Shown piece by piece: positions 53,666 through 64,000 of a stretch of 64,000 bases of DNA. Position 1 is the first letter of the stretch. The number at the start of each line of letters is the position of its first letter. Below the pieces are notes generated by a model. The model had not been told where the DNA came from. It was given only the letters and a program-made list of their open reading frames with translations, and searched no databases. Source of the DNA: Spirometra erinaceieuropaei (taxonomy: Eukaryota; Platyhelminthes; Cestoda; Diphyllobothriidea; Diphyllobothriidae); the NCBI GenBank assembly GCA_902702965.1, contig CACRXP010000068.1, positions 556,777-620,776 on the forward strand. The letters are read 5' to 3'. A program made the translations under genes and the position numbers.

Positions 53666-54474
53666 TGATTACTGCTATGGGAATTTTTGCAACTGTAAGT
53701 GTATCTGTTGTAACGCTCTGTGTCGTGAATCCACGTAAGGAACAAGCACAAATGGTGTCCAAATGTCGAGGGATGGTGTTCAGGTGGCTTTTAGTGTATT
53801 CCCGAAGGGGAGGGGGGGGGGGTTGGTACTTTCAAATAAGGCATGAGCAACTGTGACTCTACGGACGCGCGTTGTGTCCGGGCGGAAGTCAGTAGGGTGG
53901 CTGCAGGTCAGAGCGTCTGGAACCGCTCGCTGGGAAGGTGATTGACCTTGATGCAACGGGACCTTGAAAAGAGACGCCAGACATGACCATAATGGCTGAG
54001 GGCAACATATTTGATGCGGCTTTTCCTAAGTCAACTTTTGACCGCCACAATTCGCCAAGCGGCTCTAAAACTACTGTGTAAATAGAAGCAAACCAGTGAC
54101 GTGGGGGGCGGGTTCCCAGAATTTCATTTGACTAGATAACTGCATCAACGCCACCAGTTTCTAAATGAAGTCTTTGACATCACGGCTTACGCAGAAGAAC
54201 CATTTTATGCATGAAAGACATGCTGTTTTAAGTTAAACGGACGCTGTGGTGTTGCTCTATGAGGTGAATCCACGTGTCACGTACATCCCACCACGTCTTT
54301 CAGAAGAAATCACAAGAACCCTGCCGAACGACGAGAAACTGAATTAATGATGAAGCATCGTATTTGCTAGCTATGGACACCGTCACAAGACCCACTCCAT
54401 GTTCGATGGTGTTATGTGTGAACATGTCAAATGTGGGTCAATGGGTCCCCTCCCCCCAACGTCATTGCCGAAGT
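53666..54474. other. Unassigned, with the empty-site repeat at 54.07-54.25 kb
   Basis: Contains the uninterrupted copy of the repeat split at 51.8 kb. A poly-G run lies at about 53,811-53,822. No gene recognised. Confidence 0.5.
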
Positions 54475-55467
54475 ACCGTAGATGTGCTAACTCAGGAAAT
54501 GTTAGCCGAAATTCTGAAGTGCGTTTTCGGCTCGAAAAGGTTACTTAGGTAGAGTTTAAACGTTAGTTAACATGAAGTATTATCCCAAGATATTTCAGTT
54601 ATCTCGGAATGTCGGCAGTTGAACAAACTCTGCTTCAGTCCCCTGAAAAACTATGCTCAGCAAAAAATGACTACTGAAAGAGCATGAGCGTTTTACCTTG
54701 ATTTTCGACGCCATCATAAATTTGAATGTACCTCACAGAAAACATGAATAAAAATATCCTTTATTTTTCATAAATGGAAGAAAATTACGTCTCCTTCAAA
54801 TTTGATACTTGAGGTAAGGGTATACTTCGGTTTTAAAAAACTTCTACTTATGAGATTTATTAAGATCGTGAAATGCCCGTTAATTATACACAAAGTCTCT
54901 GTATTTACTAGTATTGGCTGTAAAGTTTGAAATATGGTTTTAGTTCACTGCTGCATTTTACGAACCCCATATGCCTTATTTTAAAAGCATGTAGAAATGT
55001 ATGGTCTACCGTTCACGGAAAATACACATATTGTAGTTCGAAGACCCTGAAGGCGAGTGTAACGGCAAGTCTGATTCCAAAATATTCGGAAATTGCAAAA
55101 GTTTTTAAAGCCAAATTATATCTTTCCATCAGGCATAAAATTTGAAGACGACTGATTTTTTTCGTTAAGGCAAAGGAACGAATATTTGAATGCATTTTTT
55201 CTATGGAATGCACTTGAAATTATGAGGGTAACAAAAATCAATGAGGAAAGTGCAGACTACTACTTAAGCAGTTATTTATACAGGGTGTTAATTATGCAGG
55301 CGGCCGGAAAGAAGTTTGTTCAAAATCCATCACCTTGAAGTAACAAAATTATCTGGAGATTACGCTGTGTGGTAAGTAACATTACAACCCTGTTTAAGTA
55401 GTCTTTTCGAGTTGAAAACACATTTCAGAATTTTGGTTAACATTTCAAGGGTTAGCACATATACCGT
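54475..55467. mobile_element. Foldback element, GTAGATGTGCTAACTC subfamily, full length
   Basis: Starts CCGTAGATGTGCTAACTCAG and ends GTTAGCACATATACCGTA. About 990 bp with mirrored halves (AACTCTGCTTCAGTCCCCTGA region against GGCGGCCGGAAAGAAGTTTG). It is the long form of the short foldback in the inverted-repeat arms. Confidence 0.75.
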
Positions 55468-55590
55468 ATGTCCATACTATATGAAACCGACCACTCAATC
55501 AAGACTGAGTAGTGTGCATTGGATCATTTTCTGTCTTGAGACTACAACTCTTGCTTGCCTTGAACTCGGTCCAGCGGTGAGCAGAAAAGA
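55468..55590 (-). repeat. Third partial copy of the inverted-repeat arm
   Basis: GTCCATACTATATGAAACCG, ACTGAGTAGTGTGCATTGGA and TTGCCTTGAACTC blocks match about 40,875-40,980 (and the left arm at about 31,220-31,320). As in the arms, it directly adjoins a foldback of the same subfamily. Confidence 0.7.
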
Positions 55591-55699
55591 TGAATAGATT
55601 AAAATTAGGAATTCCCAGCGACAGACGTTAAGATACTGCAGAGTTCGCATAGTAATTGACAGAAACTTTTCCATTCGCGCAGTTCACGACGATAGAAGA

Positions 55700-56170
55700 A
55701 ATGAGGGTAACAGTCGGGAGATGGCACCCAAAAAAATCCGCCTAACCGAAGCAGCCTGTCTTATGAAACAGGTGGTAATAGGGGTTTTGTGGGTGGCATC
55801 TGGTCGGGATGTACGATAATAGCCGACGGAAAGCCTTATTTGAACAGGTGCATGATCGATGTTGGCCGCTCTTCCTTCCGTTATTACAAAATGGATCTCC
55901 AAAGGCAGTATGGTGGTAACGGACGAGTGGAAGGCGTATAATCGTCTTCCCTCAGAAGGTTATCTACATTTCTCTGTTAACTACTCAAATAACTTCAAGG
56001 CCCCTACCACCGGACGGCACACCAATGCCACTGAGGCATAGTGGAGTAGACTGAAAAGGAAACTCTACGAGGGAGGCCCTGTATGTGGTCGAGCTGTGTG
56101 GGCTCCCATAGACGAAGTACAGTATCGTCTTTGGTTTGACCTCAATGCCATGTCTTTGACAGATGCCTGA
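55700..56170 (+). pseudogene. Merlin-type (IS1595/ISXO2) DDE transposase relic
   Basis: Three frame segments read in order: SRRKALFEQVHDR (about 55,817-55,855), then MLAALPSVITKWISKGSMVVTDEWKAYNRL from 55,859, GYLHFSVNYSNNF, PTTGRHTNATEA, a stop at 56,039-56,041, and WSRLKRKLYEGG onward to about 56,170. VTDEW supplies the second Asp of the DDE triad and NATEA the Glu. The first Asp lies upstream in sequence too degraded to call. One frameshift near 55,856 and an in-frame stop make it inactive. Merlin elements are cut-and-paste transposons known in flatworms among others. TIRs were not located. Confidence 0.75.
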
Positions 56171-58852
56171 AAACTGTTCCTATCCCATGTTATGCAGACT
56201 TATCTTATTTAAAAGTGATTTTGTTTTGTAATAACCTGCCATAATGCCAATGTATTCCGTACATATAGGTGTGCGTGTGTAACGATGGGGGAGGTTGGGT
56301 AACAGCAACCATCTTCCAAGTAACCTCTTGCGATGTTTGTTCGGCCAGCCCATGTTAGACCGTCGAGGAAAGTCCAAGTAGTGCGTGAAAGCAGGCCTGC
56401 AAACACTGATTTAGCCTGAAGGCGTTTGACTCCACTGTTTAAGGTATTATTTCTAGGTAACGGATTTTTTTGGATGCCATCTCCCGATTGTTACCGAAAT
56501 GAGCATTCACACGTAGACATGCTAGTTTGCAAAAAAGTAAATGGAAATCTTGAAAATAGAGCTTGCATAAGGACGATCATTACTTTCCCCACCGTTGAGC
56601 TGACACGCATTGCGGCGGGTCGTACAAGAAAAGCCCAGCGTGCAGTCTCCGAAAGGCTTTTAGCGGGGACTGGACTTCCAGGACGTTTGTTAGGGAATGG
56701 AACTGAGGAGTCAATAGAAGGAAGCGGAGACTACGGCAAGGCCAAGACAGTAATGTATCAAGTCGAATGCTGCTGTTGTGTCTAAAGAACTCGCTGAATA
56801 TTAGATCGGCCGAACTAAGGATGGAGTAGCACAAAGATCAGGGACAGGGTTCCGCAGACGGCCCAGGTACACAGTGGACCGAAACCAATGACCAGAATGC
56901 TGGCGTTGCGGACAAACCGTCTTCAAATGTCACGAAGACGACTGTGTTGGCGATTAGGATTTTCATGAGTATTTGAGAGGAGACCGTATTTAGGGTGGGC
57001 AATGTTGCCTCCTCTTACGCACTGCCGAATACAAGGCCAAAACCATCCAAAGCCTTGTTTGGAAATAATGTTAAGCATTTTCTTAAAAACCGAAAATGTT
57101 AGAGACCTGGTTGAGTACTAACTGTACAACAGAACAAACGCAACTGAATTTTAAATCACATTTGAATATTCTCCACTTAGTAGGTGCTGCATATATAGAC
57201 GAGACTTCTGTTTGCGAAGCAACCCTTCCTTACTTGCTGACTGCAAAACAAATCTACAATCCCCTAGCATCTAAAAAGCGCAATACGCATCACGAGACCT
57301 TCCGTACTATGGATAACAAGCCATTAATCAACCCACTGATTTGAATAAGTAAGCAGGAGCTGACTAGTCAGTGTGCACAGTACATCCCTCGGACAAAATG
57401 AATCAATAAATAGGAAGTTAGGCTTCAGCCACCCTTTAAGGCGCACGACAGGGTTAGCGAAACGACACCACCATTCTGAATGTGTACTGCGTTGTTGAGA
57501 GCACAGCGCCCTCAATTTTATGCAATTTAACTGTAAAACACTTCATCTGTGTCTGCTAAGCTCGACAAGACAAACTACTGCATGGTACGGCAGTTGCAGA
57601 GCAGCTAAACTCAATCGTTTATTCGTTAAGTAACAGGGAATTAGCATAGTTCTGTATTTAAAAAGTTATAGAATGTAAAAACGAGTTTCCTTTGGTGAGA
57701 ATACAGACATTCAAGAGAAACGCTGGTGCTAGAGAGCCCGGAACAAAAACATTTCAAATCATTACACCTCTCCAGTATCAAAGTTGGCATCCATGCTGAC
57801 TGTGCGAATCGCTCTGTAGTGCCGTCTGTCTGACTGGAAATGCAACGCAGACGTCGGAAAATTGGGCAGAGAATGCCCACCCAGACGATTGACAATCAAA
57901 TCAGTGAGATGCAGGCAAATGTAAAAGCCTTCTTGCCAACAGCCGTAATCACCACCGGACGTTCAGAATGATCAGGAAAATTAGAAAACTGCATTTTCAA
58001 GTAAACAAAAGGCTCAAATATACTTCCCAATTCATCTGCCTAGAAACATTCCAACGCAAGCTCACGCGAACTCGTTAGCCACACAGCCAACAACCAAAAG
58101 GTTTTTGTTGTCTACATCAAACAAATCAGTTAGTAATGGTAGACTGGATTTACAGTTGGCGGAGCAAATGACTATTATTGCATTCCTTATGAACAACCTG
58201 CCTGTTGAGGTACATATCGCGATTGGGAATGCGATTTGCCCAAGCTTCACGCATTACTTCAGAGAAATGCTCACATCACGAACCTTCTGAAAAACATCTC
58301 TTAACTAACTTTCTGCGAAAAATGAGGTTTATCCTCGGCCCACTGATCAGCAAACTAACTCCTCCTTCTATACTTGGGAGGGGTCGCAAGCTTACATCAG
58401 AACTTTCTCATGAGAGATTTCTACCATATAACTCGACAGAAGGCCAGCAAATGATAATCGCATATTCAAACAAACAGATTATAAGTGTGGCGTCTAGGTG
58501 AGTTGGGCCTTCTTTGCAGCAGCATGAACCAGCAGCGGAAGTTCACTGAGTTGAGGAGACGCCCGGAAAATGGGGCCTTTAATAGTTCAAAATTGACGAC
58601 AATTAACTGAATCGTATAAATGTGCACACACTCCAAATTCGACACTAAGGCGGTTCGCTAACTTCCCGTGCGGCAAGTTAAACCTGTTTCTTTCCATGAG
58701 GCCCATTGAGTAGAAATCATCGGGGGTCTTTTTAAATTGAACGGTTCGGAAGTTGACTCGGAAGCGTGAAGCGGATAAAGTTAGGAGGTCAGTGCTGGGA
58801 AATGCACAAATTATGATAACGCAACGGAATGGCTAGAAGTTAGGATAGTAAT
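56171..58852. other. Unassigned DNA
   Basis: Open frames of 60-119 codons occur (56,426-56,785, 57,096-57,344, 58,105-58,290 and 58,205-58,501, all plus), none resembling a known domain. 56,426-56,785 (119 codons, Cys-rich end CCCCV) is the longest. I see no consistent splice structure linking them, so no gene is called. Confidence 0.45.
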
Positions 58853-59720
58853 TCAGTTACCTCAAGATGCCGGCTTTCGAAGGAACTTCTTTTCGGCTGC
58901 ATGAAGAAATTACACCTTGCAAAACATAACTACTTAAGTAACATACATTTTTCTCATAAACCTTCGATGCCATAAAAATAAAATTATGTTTCATGGAAAA
59001 AATTCATAAAAATATCCACTCTTTTGCTTATCCGGTAGAAAATGACGTCTTCTTTCAAATTTATACTTGAAAAGAAGGGTATAATTCAGCTTTAAAAAGT
59101 TTCTAATTGTGGGATTTCTTTATACCGTTAAATGGCCGTTCATAAAACTTCATGTCTCCACACTTACTAACGTGGCTTGTAAAGTTAGCAATATGGCTCA
59201 AATCCACCGTTAAATTTTATTAACCCCATATGGTCTCCATATGATACCATATGGTACCGTAGGGAAATGTATGGTTTTCCGTACGCGGAAAATAAACGTC
59301 CTTTAGTTTTGAAACCCTGATGCAAGTGTGACGGCAGAGCGGGTTCAAAATTATTCGGGAATTTGAAAAGTTATTTTAAACCGAATTATATCGTTCCTTC
59401 GAGTAAGGAATTGGACAAAGGCGTCATCTTCTACCGAATGAGCAAAAGATTGAATATTTTTATGCATGTTTTCCATGAAATATAATGTAATTTTTAAAGG
59501 CATCGAAAATCAATGAGAAAAATTAATGCTATTTAAGTAGTCGGTTCGTTCATGCAGCCGAAAAGAAGCTTCTTCGAAAGCTGACAGCCTGAGACAACTG
59601 AGTTTCTATAGAATTATGCTGCTGAATAATTCTTTTTACAACCCCGATTAATAAATCTTTTCGGAACTAAAACGCATTTCTAAATTTCGGATGACATTTC
59701 TTGAGTTAGCCCATCTACTG
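58853..59720. mobile_element. Foldback element, left terminus truncated
   Basis: The right end is TGAGTTAGCCCATCTACTG before TA (59,721-59,722). The left begins inside the arm (CAGTTACCTCAAGATGCCGG), missing about 120 bp. GGTGGGCTAACTC subfamily. An almost perfect short repeat, ATATGGTCTCCATATGATACCATATGGTACC, lies at its centre (about 59,228-59,258). Confidence 0.75.
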
Positions 59721-60354
59721 TAAACTGACATGGCAGTTGATATTGCTCGCCTCTAAAAATTTCCTCGCTTTTTTCGTTTTGGCTACGGCGACAACCTTAA
59801 TACCATTGCACAGTATCATTTTTTTGCAGTTGTACTTACGCAAAATGTGTTTTCCGCGGTAATCTTACTTATTAATGCGTAACCATAGTATACTGTAACC
59901 GTGATAACTGAATCGGGAATAGGAGAACGATCGCCCTTCGCCTTGAATGCCAACTCGCGGTTAGGCGGATTTAAAGCCCACGAGTTCAGTTGTTAGTACT
60001 CGATTAACCGATAAACCGACAGGAGTATGTGGTGTACAGTTAGATTTTTTTAAGCCGAATTAACTTGCACTTATTTGCTTTCTTGGATTCGACGCCTAAC
60101 GTCCTATTGGAATTTCCCCCGATATCTGCTATTACTTAATGCATTACTGTAGCTGACGACAGAAGGCGGAGGCCTTCTCTGTAAAGTGTTGAAATTCGTC
60201 AGCATATCTCGCTCTTATGCCCATGTACACTTCATCAAGAACAACTGACTAGTACGATGGACCGGATTTTCCGACATTTGGCGTCGAAAGCATTTATTAA
60301 AACTCAGTGAGATACCCTACCACGGTAGACTTATTTATCTCAATTGAATTAGAA
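59721..60354. other. Unassigned DNA
   Basis: Nothing recognised. Confidence 0.5.
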
Positions 60355-60369
60355 GCGATAGCAGGGACA

Positions 60370-60432
60370 AGAGCTTTATTCGCCCGACGTTTCGGATTCT
60401 CACTTTAACCCATCATCCGAGACAGTGACAGA
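60370..60432 (-). ncRNA. Hammerhead ribozyme, ACGU class, one core change
   Basis: The minus strand has CGGATGA (60,413-60,419, U-to-G), a weakened stem II, and GAAACGTC (60,386-60,393). ACGU stem III and the cleavage triplet are intact. Inactivity is likely because of the core change. Confidence 0.65.
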
Positions 60433-60462
60433 AAAGGGTGACTCGCGTATAGGAAGTTGCAG

Positions 60463-60470
60463 TATTTATA
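60463..60470 (-). promoter_or_regulatory. TATA-like box in PLE tail
   Basis: TATAAATA on the minus strand, 44-51 nt before the ribozyme core. Confidence 0.5.
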
Positions 60471-60632
60471 GGATGCGGTCGCTATGCTACCGCATACTTC
60501 TGGTAATTAACCGCTCTCCCCTTCATCAGAAATTGTTGCCCGCTGGTGCGCTAATTGCTTGATGGCCGGCATGAAAGTTGTTAATTTCTGAAATTTCATC
60601 ATGCATGTTGGATGTTGGCGTGATGATTGCCT

Positions 60633-61925
60633 ATTTTAATCTGTCACAGACTACTCGTTTTCTGTCCTATATTTTCTTTGACATTACCAGTTTGGCAGGG
60701 TTGGATCTGAAATTATGGCTTTGGGTCTTCATCAGCGGAGTAGTCATTTCATGTTATACATTTTCTATCATGCTGAGACCTGCAATCCTGAAATTTCTCG
60801 CCATGGCTAAATGGCGAGAAAATAACTCTGTCTTATAGAATATCAGCATATTCATAAATTCCCTAATATTATACTCAGTGCAAAATAGCAGCCAAGTGCG
60901 CACACATATCTGATCAAAACACATTAATGCAGGCCGTCTATAAAGTTCAATCAGATATAGACTGCTGATAGGTTCGTACTTTTATCTGCAAGGAATCATT
61001 CCATTCAAGTTGATGAAAAGATACGCCGTCTTCAGCAGAAATAGTTTTATTAGTGTCGGCTGTCTTTACTCGGTGGACTTCTCCTCATGATGAATAGTTA
61101 GCGACTTTTCGCCCTGGCTGACAGAAATTAAAAAAAATTGCTTTTTCTCCTGTCCAACTGCACAGGCCGGGAGAAACTTTCATGCGCGATCTGAGTACTC
61201 ATAATGAGAATATAAAAATAGGCAATCGGTCATTCTGATTAAATAGGTGCTTTGAGTAGGTGAATTCTTAGGCCTTATCAGACGACTCTATCACGAATAT
61301 ATTGAGTCTACTTAGTCAGTGATGCATATTACACTCTAATCGCGTTCGTGGGCAATTTTTCCTCCTTAGACAGAAGGAAGGTAAAGCATTGATTTGTGTA
61401 TCCTGCGAACTATCTCCACACTGATGACCTTTTCATGAATTAAACCAGGCACGCAGGGCACCTTCGATGTTTAACAAGATCGCCTTTCAATTCCTAAAAG
61501 GGCCCTATTATCACCATCCCCGTATTACGAGTGGTCTTGTCCCATAGTTCAGGTGGTGCATGAGAGAGATTCTTTTGATGAGAATGTAAATCTGACATGA
61601 ATCAAACGTCAATCTATAGCCTTTAGATGGAACATTTTGCCTTTATTTCTTCATGGCTATAGCTGTATTTTTGTGCAAAAAAACCACTCTTCCCCACACC
61701 AGTACTTAAAGTGTTAATCCGTTGTTAAACCTATAGGCCAGACCCAAAATGCTATTGGCAGGTAGTGTAAGGATCATGCAGGTATATGATACGAAGTATA
61801 AATCCTTTAACTTTTAGTTTTGAGGTTATCATACAAATACATATTGAGACGCCTAGACGATTCGCTTAGAAGCCTGAAAAAGACAGAGAAACCAATGGTA
61901 GCGGGACGTTCAATAATAGTTTTTC
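60633..61925. other. Unassigned DNA
   Basis: No gene recognised. The frame at 60,578-60,838 starts inside the PLE tail in antisense and is not credible. Confidence 0.5.
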
Positions 61926-62213
61926 CGGAATTCACTCGTCTCGTTGTGCTTTAGGGCTTTCTGTCGAGCCCAATCAGCAGCCGCACAGCTGCGCATGATA
62001 TACGACAAATACACAGGGAAATGGGATGGCCATTTCCGGCTTATTAACTGTCGTCAGCCAGCCATAGTCAACCCCGAAGTGTGGAACATCTGGGGCTCGA
62101 TCGCGCGACCTGTTGGTAAGAAGTCCAACGCCTCTAACCACCGAGCCACGGTCTCGTTGTTATGTCGGTTGCGATCGGGATGCTCACCGATCGTCTTTAC
62201 GGAACTTACTCAC
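61926..62213 (-). mobile_element. HHR-SINE, near-complete monomer, minus strand
   Basis: On the minus strand the copy starts GAGTAAGTTCCGTAAAGACG and ends ACGAGTGAATTCCG, so both ends fall in the same GAGTGA.TTCCG block. It is one unit of the 312-bp tandem period, opened at that point. The tRNA-like head reads GGCTCGGTGGTTAGAGGCGT then GGTCGCGCGATCGAGC. The ribozyme is GGCTGACGA, stem II, GGAAATGGCCATC. Confidence 0.75.
62022..62075 (-). ncRNA. Hammerhead ribozyme inside the SINE (second copy)
   Basis: CTGACGA and GAAATGGCCATC are both intact on the minus strand. Predicted cleavage is after C (AUC), a better site than in the 36-kb copy. Stem II is weakened (CAGTT...AAGCCG) and stem I has only about three pairs (TGG/CCA). 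Confidence 0.6.
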
Positions 62214-62294
62214 AGTTATTTCATGGTTGATGTTCACGGAATTAAACAAGGCAAGTTGAAACTGGAGTTCAGATACCAGAAAACACACGGGGAA

Positions 62295-62406
62295 GACTGG
62301 CGAACACGTTAATGAGCCGAACACCTCGCAGCTGCATCAGGCAGCAGCATAAGATAGGCAAAACCAGCGTGTCTGGGCTTTTAGCTTGTACCTATGCTGT
62401 CAGGAG
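62295..62406 (+). repeat. Dispersed repeat, copy at 15.9 kb
   Basis: GAACACGTTAATGAGCCGAAC, GCATCAGGCAGCAG and GTCTGGGCTTTTAGC match 15,905-16,010 in order. Confidence 0.5.
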
Positions 62407-63335
62407 GTAAATAATTGTACACTTTTATCCTACTGGCTGCCTGTTGGCGGTTTGTGAGGATTATGCGGTTACGCCGTAGTAGCTGATGAATTTCGGTCCC
62501 AATATTAGTATTAGATTTCGGACCGTGTATGTAGAGGTCTGTCCCGAAGGATTTACTCCAAATTCGCGCATTAATTTCCTCCGAACTCAAACGAGGCAGT
62601 AAAAAACCACTTGAAAGTCGCAGTAATCGGTGGCTATCTATTGCGTGTAGTCTGCAATTTACAGCTATGAAGTGTCCGGTCGGCATATGCGACGTAGCTA
62701 CAAGTGACGACTGCGTGATAATGGTGTAGCCCGTGTCCCGGCGGACATTTTTAATAATAATTTCTTTCGGCAAAGTCCACCGATACCTGATGAATTTTAA
62801 CACAGGTTGAGCTCGAAATACGAGTGGAGGCTACGTCGGTTAAGTAAATCCGAGACGGAAAATCCGAATAAAAGAGATGGCAACTCAGGCTTATGTCCCC
62901 AGCTACCAGAATATAGGCTTCATCATATGCAAGGGTCTTCACCGACCGAATCTATTGGTCCTGGTTTATAAAATCAGAACGGTTACGATTTTTATTCTGT
63001 TGCCCTTCCCCGACGTAGATAGTTTGACAATAAATACACCATACAAGTCTGAAGTGCCATATAATGTTGCAATTTAGGATCTATTGGTCAAGCCGTCAAG
63101 AACTGTATATGAATAACTGTATCCGTCAGTTCGACCGTCGATTTCGACGAGTTCCGCTGTGTGCTCTAAAACAGGGCGGGAGGAGGGATGGTGATTTGCG
63201 CGTGAACTAACTTATATTGACAGCAGACTTGCGAAGCATCTACCACACTCTCTCCTCCCCACCTGGTCCTCACTGTAGCGGCTAAGCGGTGATGGTGTAC
63301 GCTCAGTACGCCACAACTCCAGGCCATATCCGAAG
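62407..63335. other. Unassigned DNA
   Basis: The frame 62,381-62,803 (minus, 140 codons) is the longest uninterrupted one here without a repeat match, but has no family features I recognise. Nothing else is assigned. Confidence 0.4.
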
Positions 63336-63719
63336 TTGTTAGAAGCAGGACGCCATTTGGTTAGGACACTTTATTCTGTACAGAATAGTGAAGGGGAAAG
63401 TTGGCAACCGGACGAGGATGCGTCCGCCGCCGCCGCGGAGGCGGCGTCCGCGAGAGCGACGAGCCCTGTGTCGCCGAAGGTCGCCGCTGCAAAAGTGTCG
63501 TGGTATTTTGTTTACGCTAGTGGACTGTTTTCGCCTGTCTTACCAATCAGCGATAGGAGTTGCGTTGATTGGCTCCGAGCCCACGCGAAGGTAGTGATAA
63601 GCCTCGCGTGGTGCAGGCAGAGAATCGACCGAATGCGTGGTGCAGACAGTGAATTGCAACGAGACAAATCGAAGCCGGGCCGACGTGCGTGCCATAGCAG
63701 GCTGTCGCTAGAACGTTGA
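63336..63719 (+). CDS. Doubtful GC-rich open frame (possible exon)
   Basis: 127 codons: an Ala-rich low-complexity centre (EDASAAAAEAASARA, from a CCG/GCG-rich patch) followed by a non-descript C-terminal part. CpG-rich sequence is unlike the AT-rich surroundings, and frames are open on more than one register, so composition alone could explain it. It could be the 5' exon or CpG-rich promoter region of a gene lying beyond 64,000. I do not recognise the product. Confidence 0.2.
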   Translation: MLEAGRHLVRTLYSVQNSEGESWQPDEDASAAAAEAASARATSPVSPKVAAAKVSWYFVYASGLFSPVLPISDRSCVDWLRAHAKVVISLAWCRQRIDRMRGADSELQRDKSKPGRRACHSRLSLER

Positions 63720-64000
63720 CGCAGGCGCTAGCGAGAGGCGCGACGTAGCCATTATGGCTGTCCGCTACAAAACTCTATACCGCTCCATGAACGTGGCAAC
63801 TCCCAATGTCATTGGCTAATTCTGTTCTTAATACCTGCGAGAACAGTACCAGCAGAACCAACCACCAGGGATGTCGTCCCATATTAAGGTCCGCATTCCT
63901 AAACCGTGCACTTCCTACTGGGGCCCGAATCGTCTAGGTGTTGAACCTCCGCCGTGCAATCACGGTTCAGTATGCTTACATTTTGAACCATATCAATGGC
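63720..64000. other. Unassigned DNA at window edge
   Basis: Continues the moderately GC-rich segment. No feature recognised. Confidence 0.4.

Larger units (their letters stand above)
60355..60632 (-). mobile_element. PLE tail fragment, ACGU class
   Basis: Minus-strand tail only: the short coding end (near 60,600-60,630, the CCAACATCCAACATGC.TGATGAAAT block), GAAGGGGAGAGCGG, a TATA box (60,463-60,470), an HHR and the terminus ATCGCTTCT. A clear TSD was not found. Confidence 0.75.

Noticed and set aside
53063..53738. Two long open frames of 160 and 206 codons
   Set aside because: They run through the N gap at 53,155-53,528; the undetermined bases hide any stops.
1..64000. CRISPR array, operons, ribosome-binding sites or bacterial terminators
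   Set aside because: Nothing of the kind is visible; composition and repeats are those of a eukaryote.
1..64000. Host protein-coding genes by joining small open frames as exons
   Set aside because: No recognisable domain outside transposable elements and no supportable splice structure; naming a gene would be invention.

Overview
The window is repeat-rich, intron-bearing-type eukaryotic DNA with no prokaryotic gene organisation and no host gene I can recognise. It contains Penelope-like retroelements (PLEs) with GIY-YIG endonucleases and hammerhead-ribozyme (HHR) tails, a tRNA-derived SINE that also carries an HHR, TA-flanked foldback DNA elements, a Merlin (IS1595/ISXO2-type) transposase relic and many degenerate TTAGGG-like tracts. 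That mix suits a flatworm. A diphyllobothriid-type tapeworm is my best guess, but it is inference from repeat content only. Two N gaps (16,240-16,312 and 53,155-53,528) show that this is a draft scaffold.

Layout. 1-2.2 kb: nothing recognised. 2.17-5.06 kb: a foldback element split by a second, 1.9-kb TA-flanked element. 5.2-6.5 kb: PLE family 2 (RT plus GIY-YIG). 7.5-8.95 kb: two outward-facing truncated PLE copies inside one target-site duplication (TSD). 9.6-11.35 kb: telomere-like tracts, a PLE fragment and a small TIR element filled with telomere-like repeats. 11.35-12 kb: PLE tail with a decayed HHR. 14-17.2 kb: two foldback elements. 18.3-19.6 and 21.3-22.9 kb: PLE relics. 24.4-27.3 kb: foldbacks and an inverted SINE pair. 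27.4-29.3 kb: a family-2 PLE bounded by about 210-bp inverted tails.

29.37-33.36 and 39.48-42.85 kb form a large inverted repeat (arms about 3.2-3.4 kb, spacer about 6.1 kb). The left arm was later hit by a PLE that left a 17-bp TSD and carries the best-preserved HHR. The spacer holds a 288-bp tandem duplication whose second unit was hit by the HHR-bearing SINE (13-bp TSD) and by a 58-bp PLE-tail-like insert (11-bp TSD), plus a double-ended PLE at 37.15-37.96 kb and a second telomere-like TIR element. 43.24-43.73 kb: a double-ended PLE with two intact HHR cores and a 14-bp TSD. 44.1-48 kb: a region bounded by inverted repeats with a 470-bp direct repeat pair and SINE copies. 48.76-49.75 kb: the cleanest foldback (993 bp). 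51.8-53.7 kb: two PLEs, the first with an empty paralogous target at 54.2 kb. 54.5-56.2 kb: foldback and Merlin relic. 58.85-59.72 kb: foldback. 60.36-60.63 kb: PLE tail. 61.93-62.21 kb: SINE monomer.

Two points link these parts. PLE tails pair a TATA-like box with an HHR about 50 nt downstream. The HHRs have self-complementary stem III sequences in two classes (ACGU and AGCU) that track two GIY-YIG protein lineages. The SINE has its own HHR with an AUGGCCAU stem III and inserts as partial head-to-tail multimers, which is how a retrozyme-like, circular-RNA-derived element should look.
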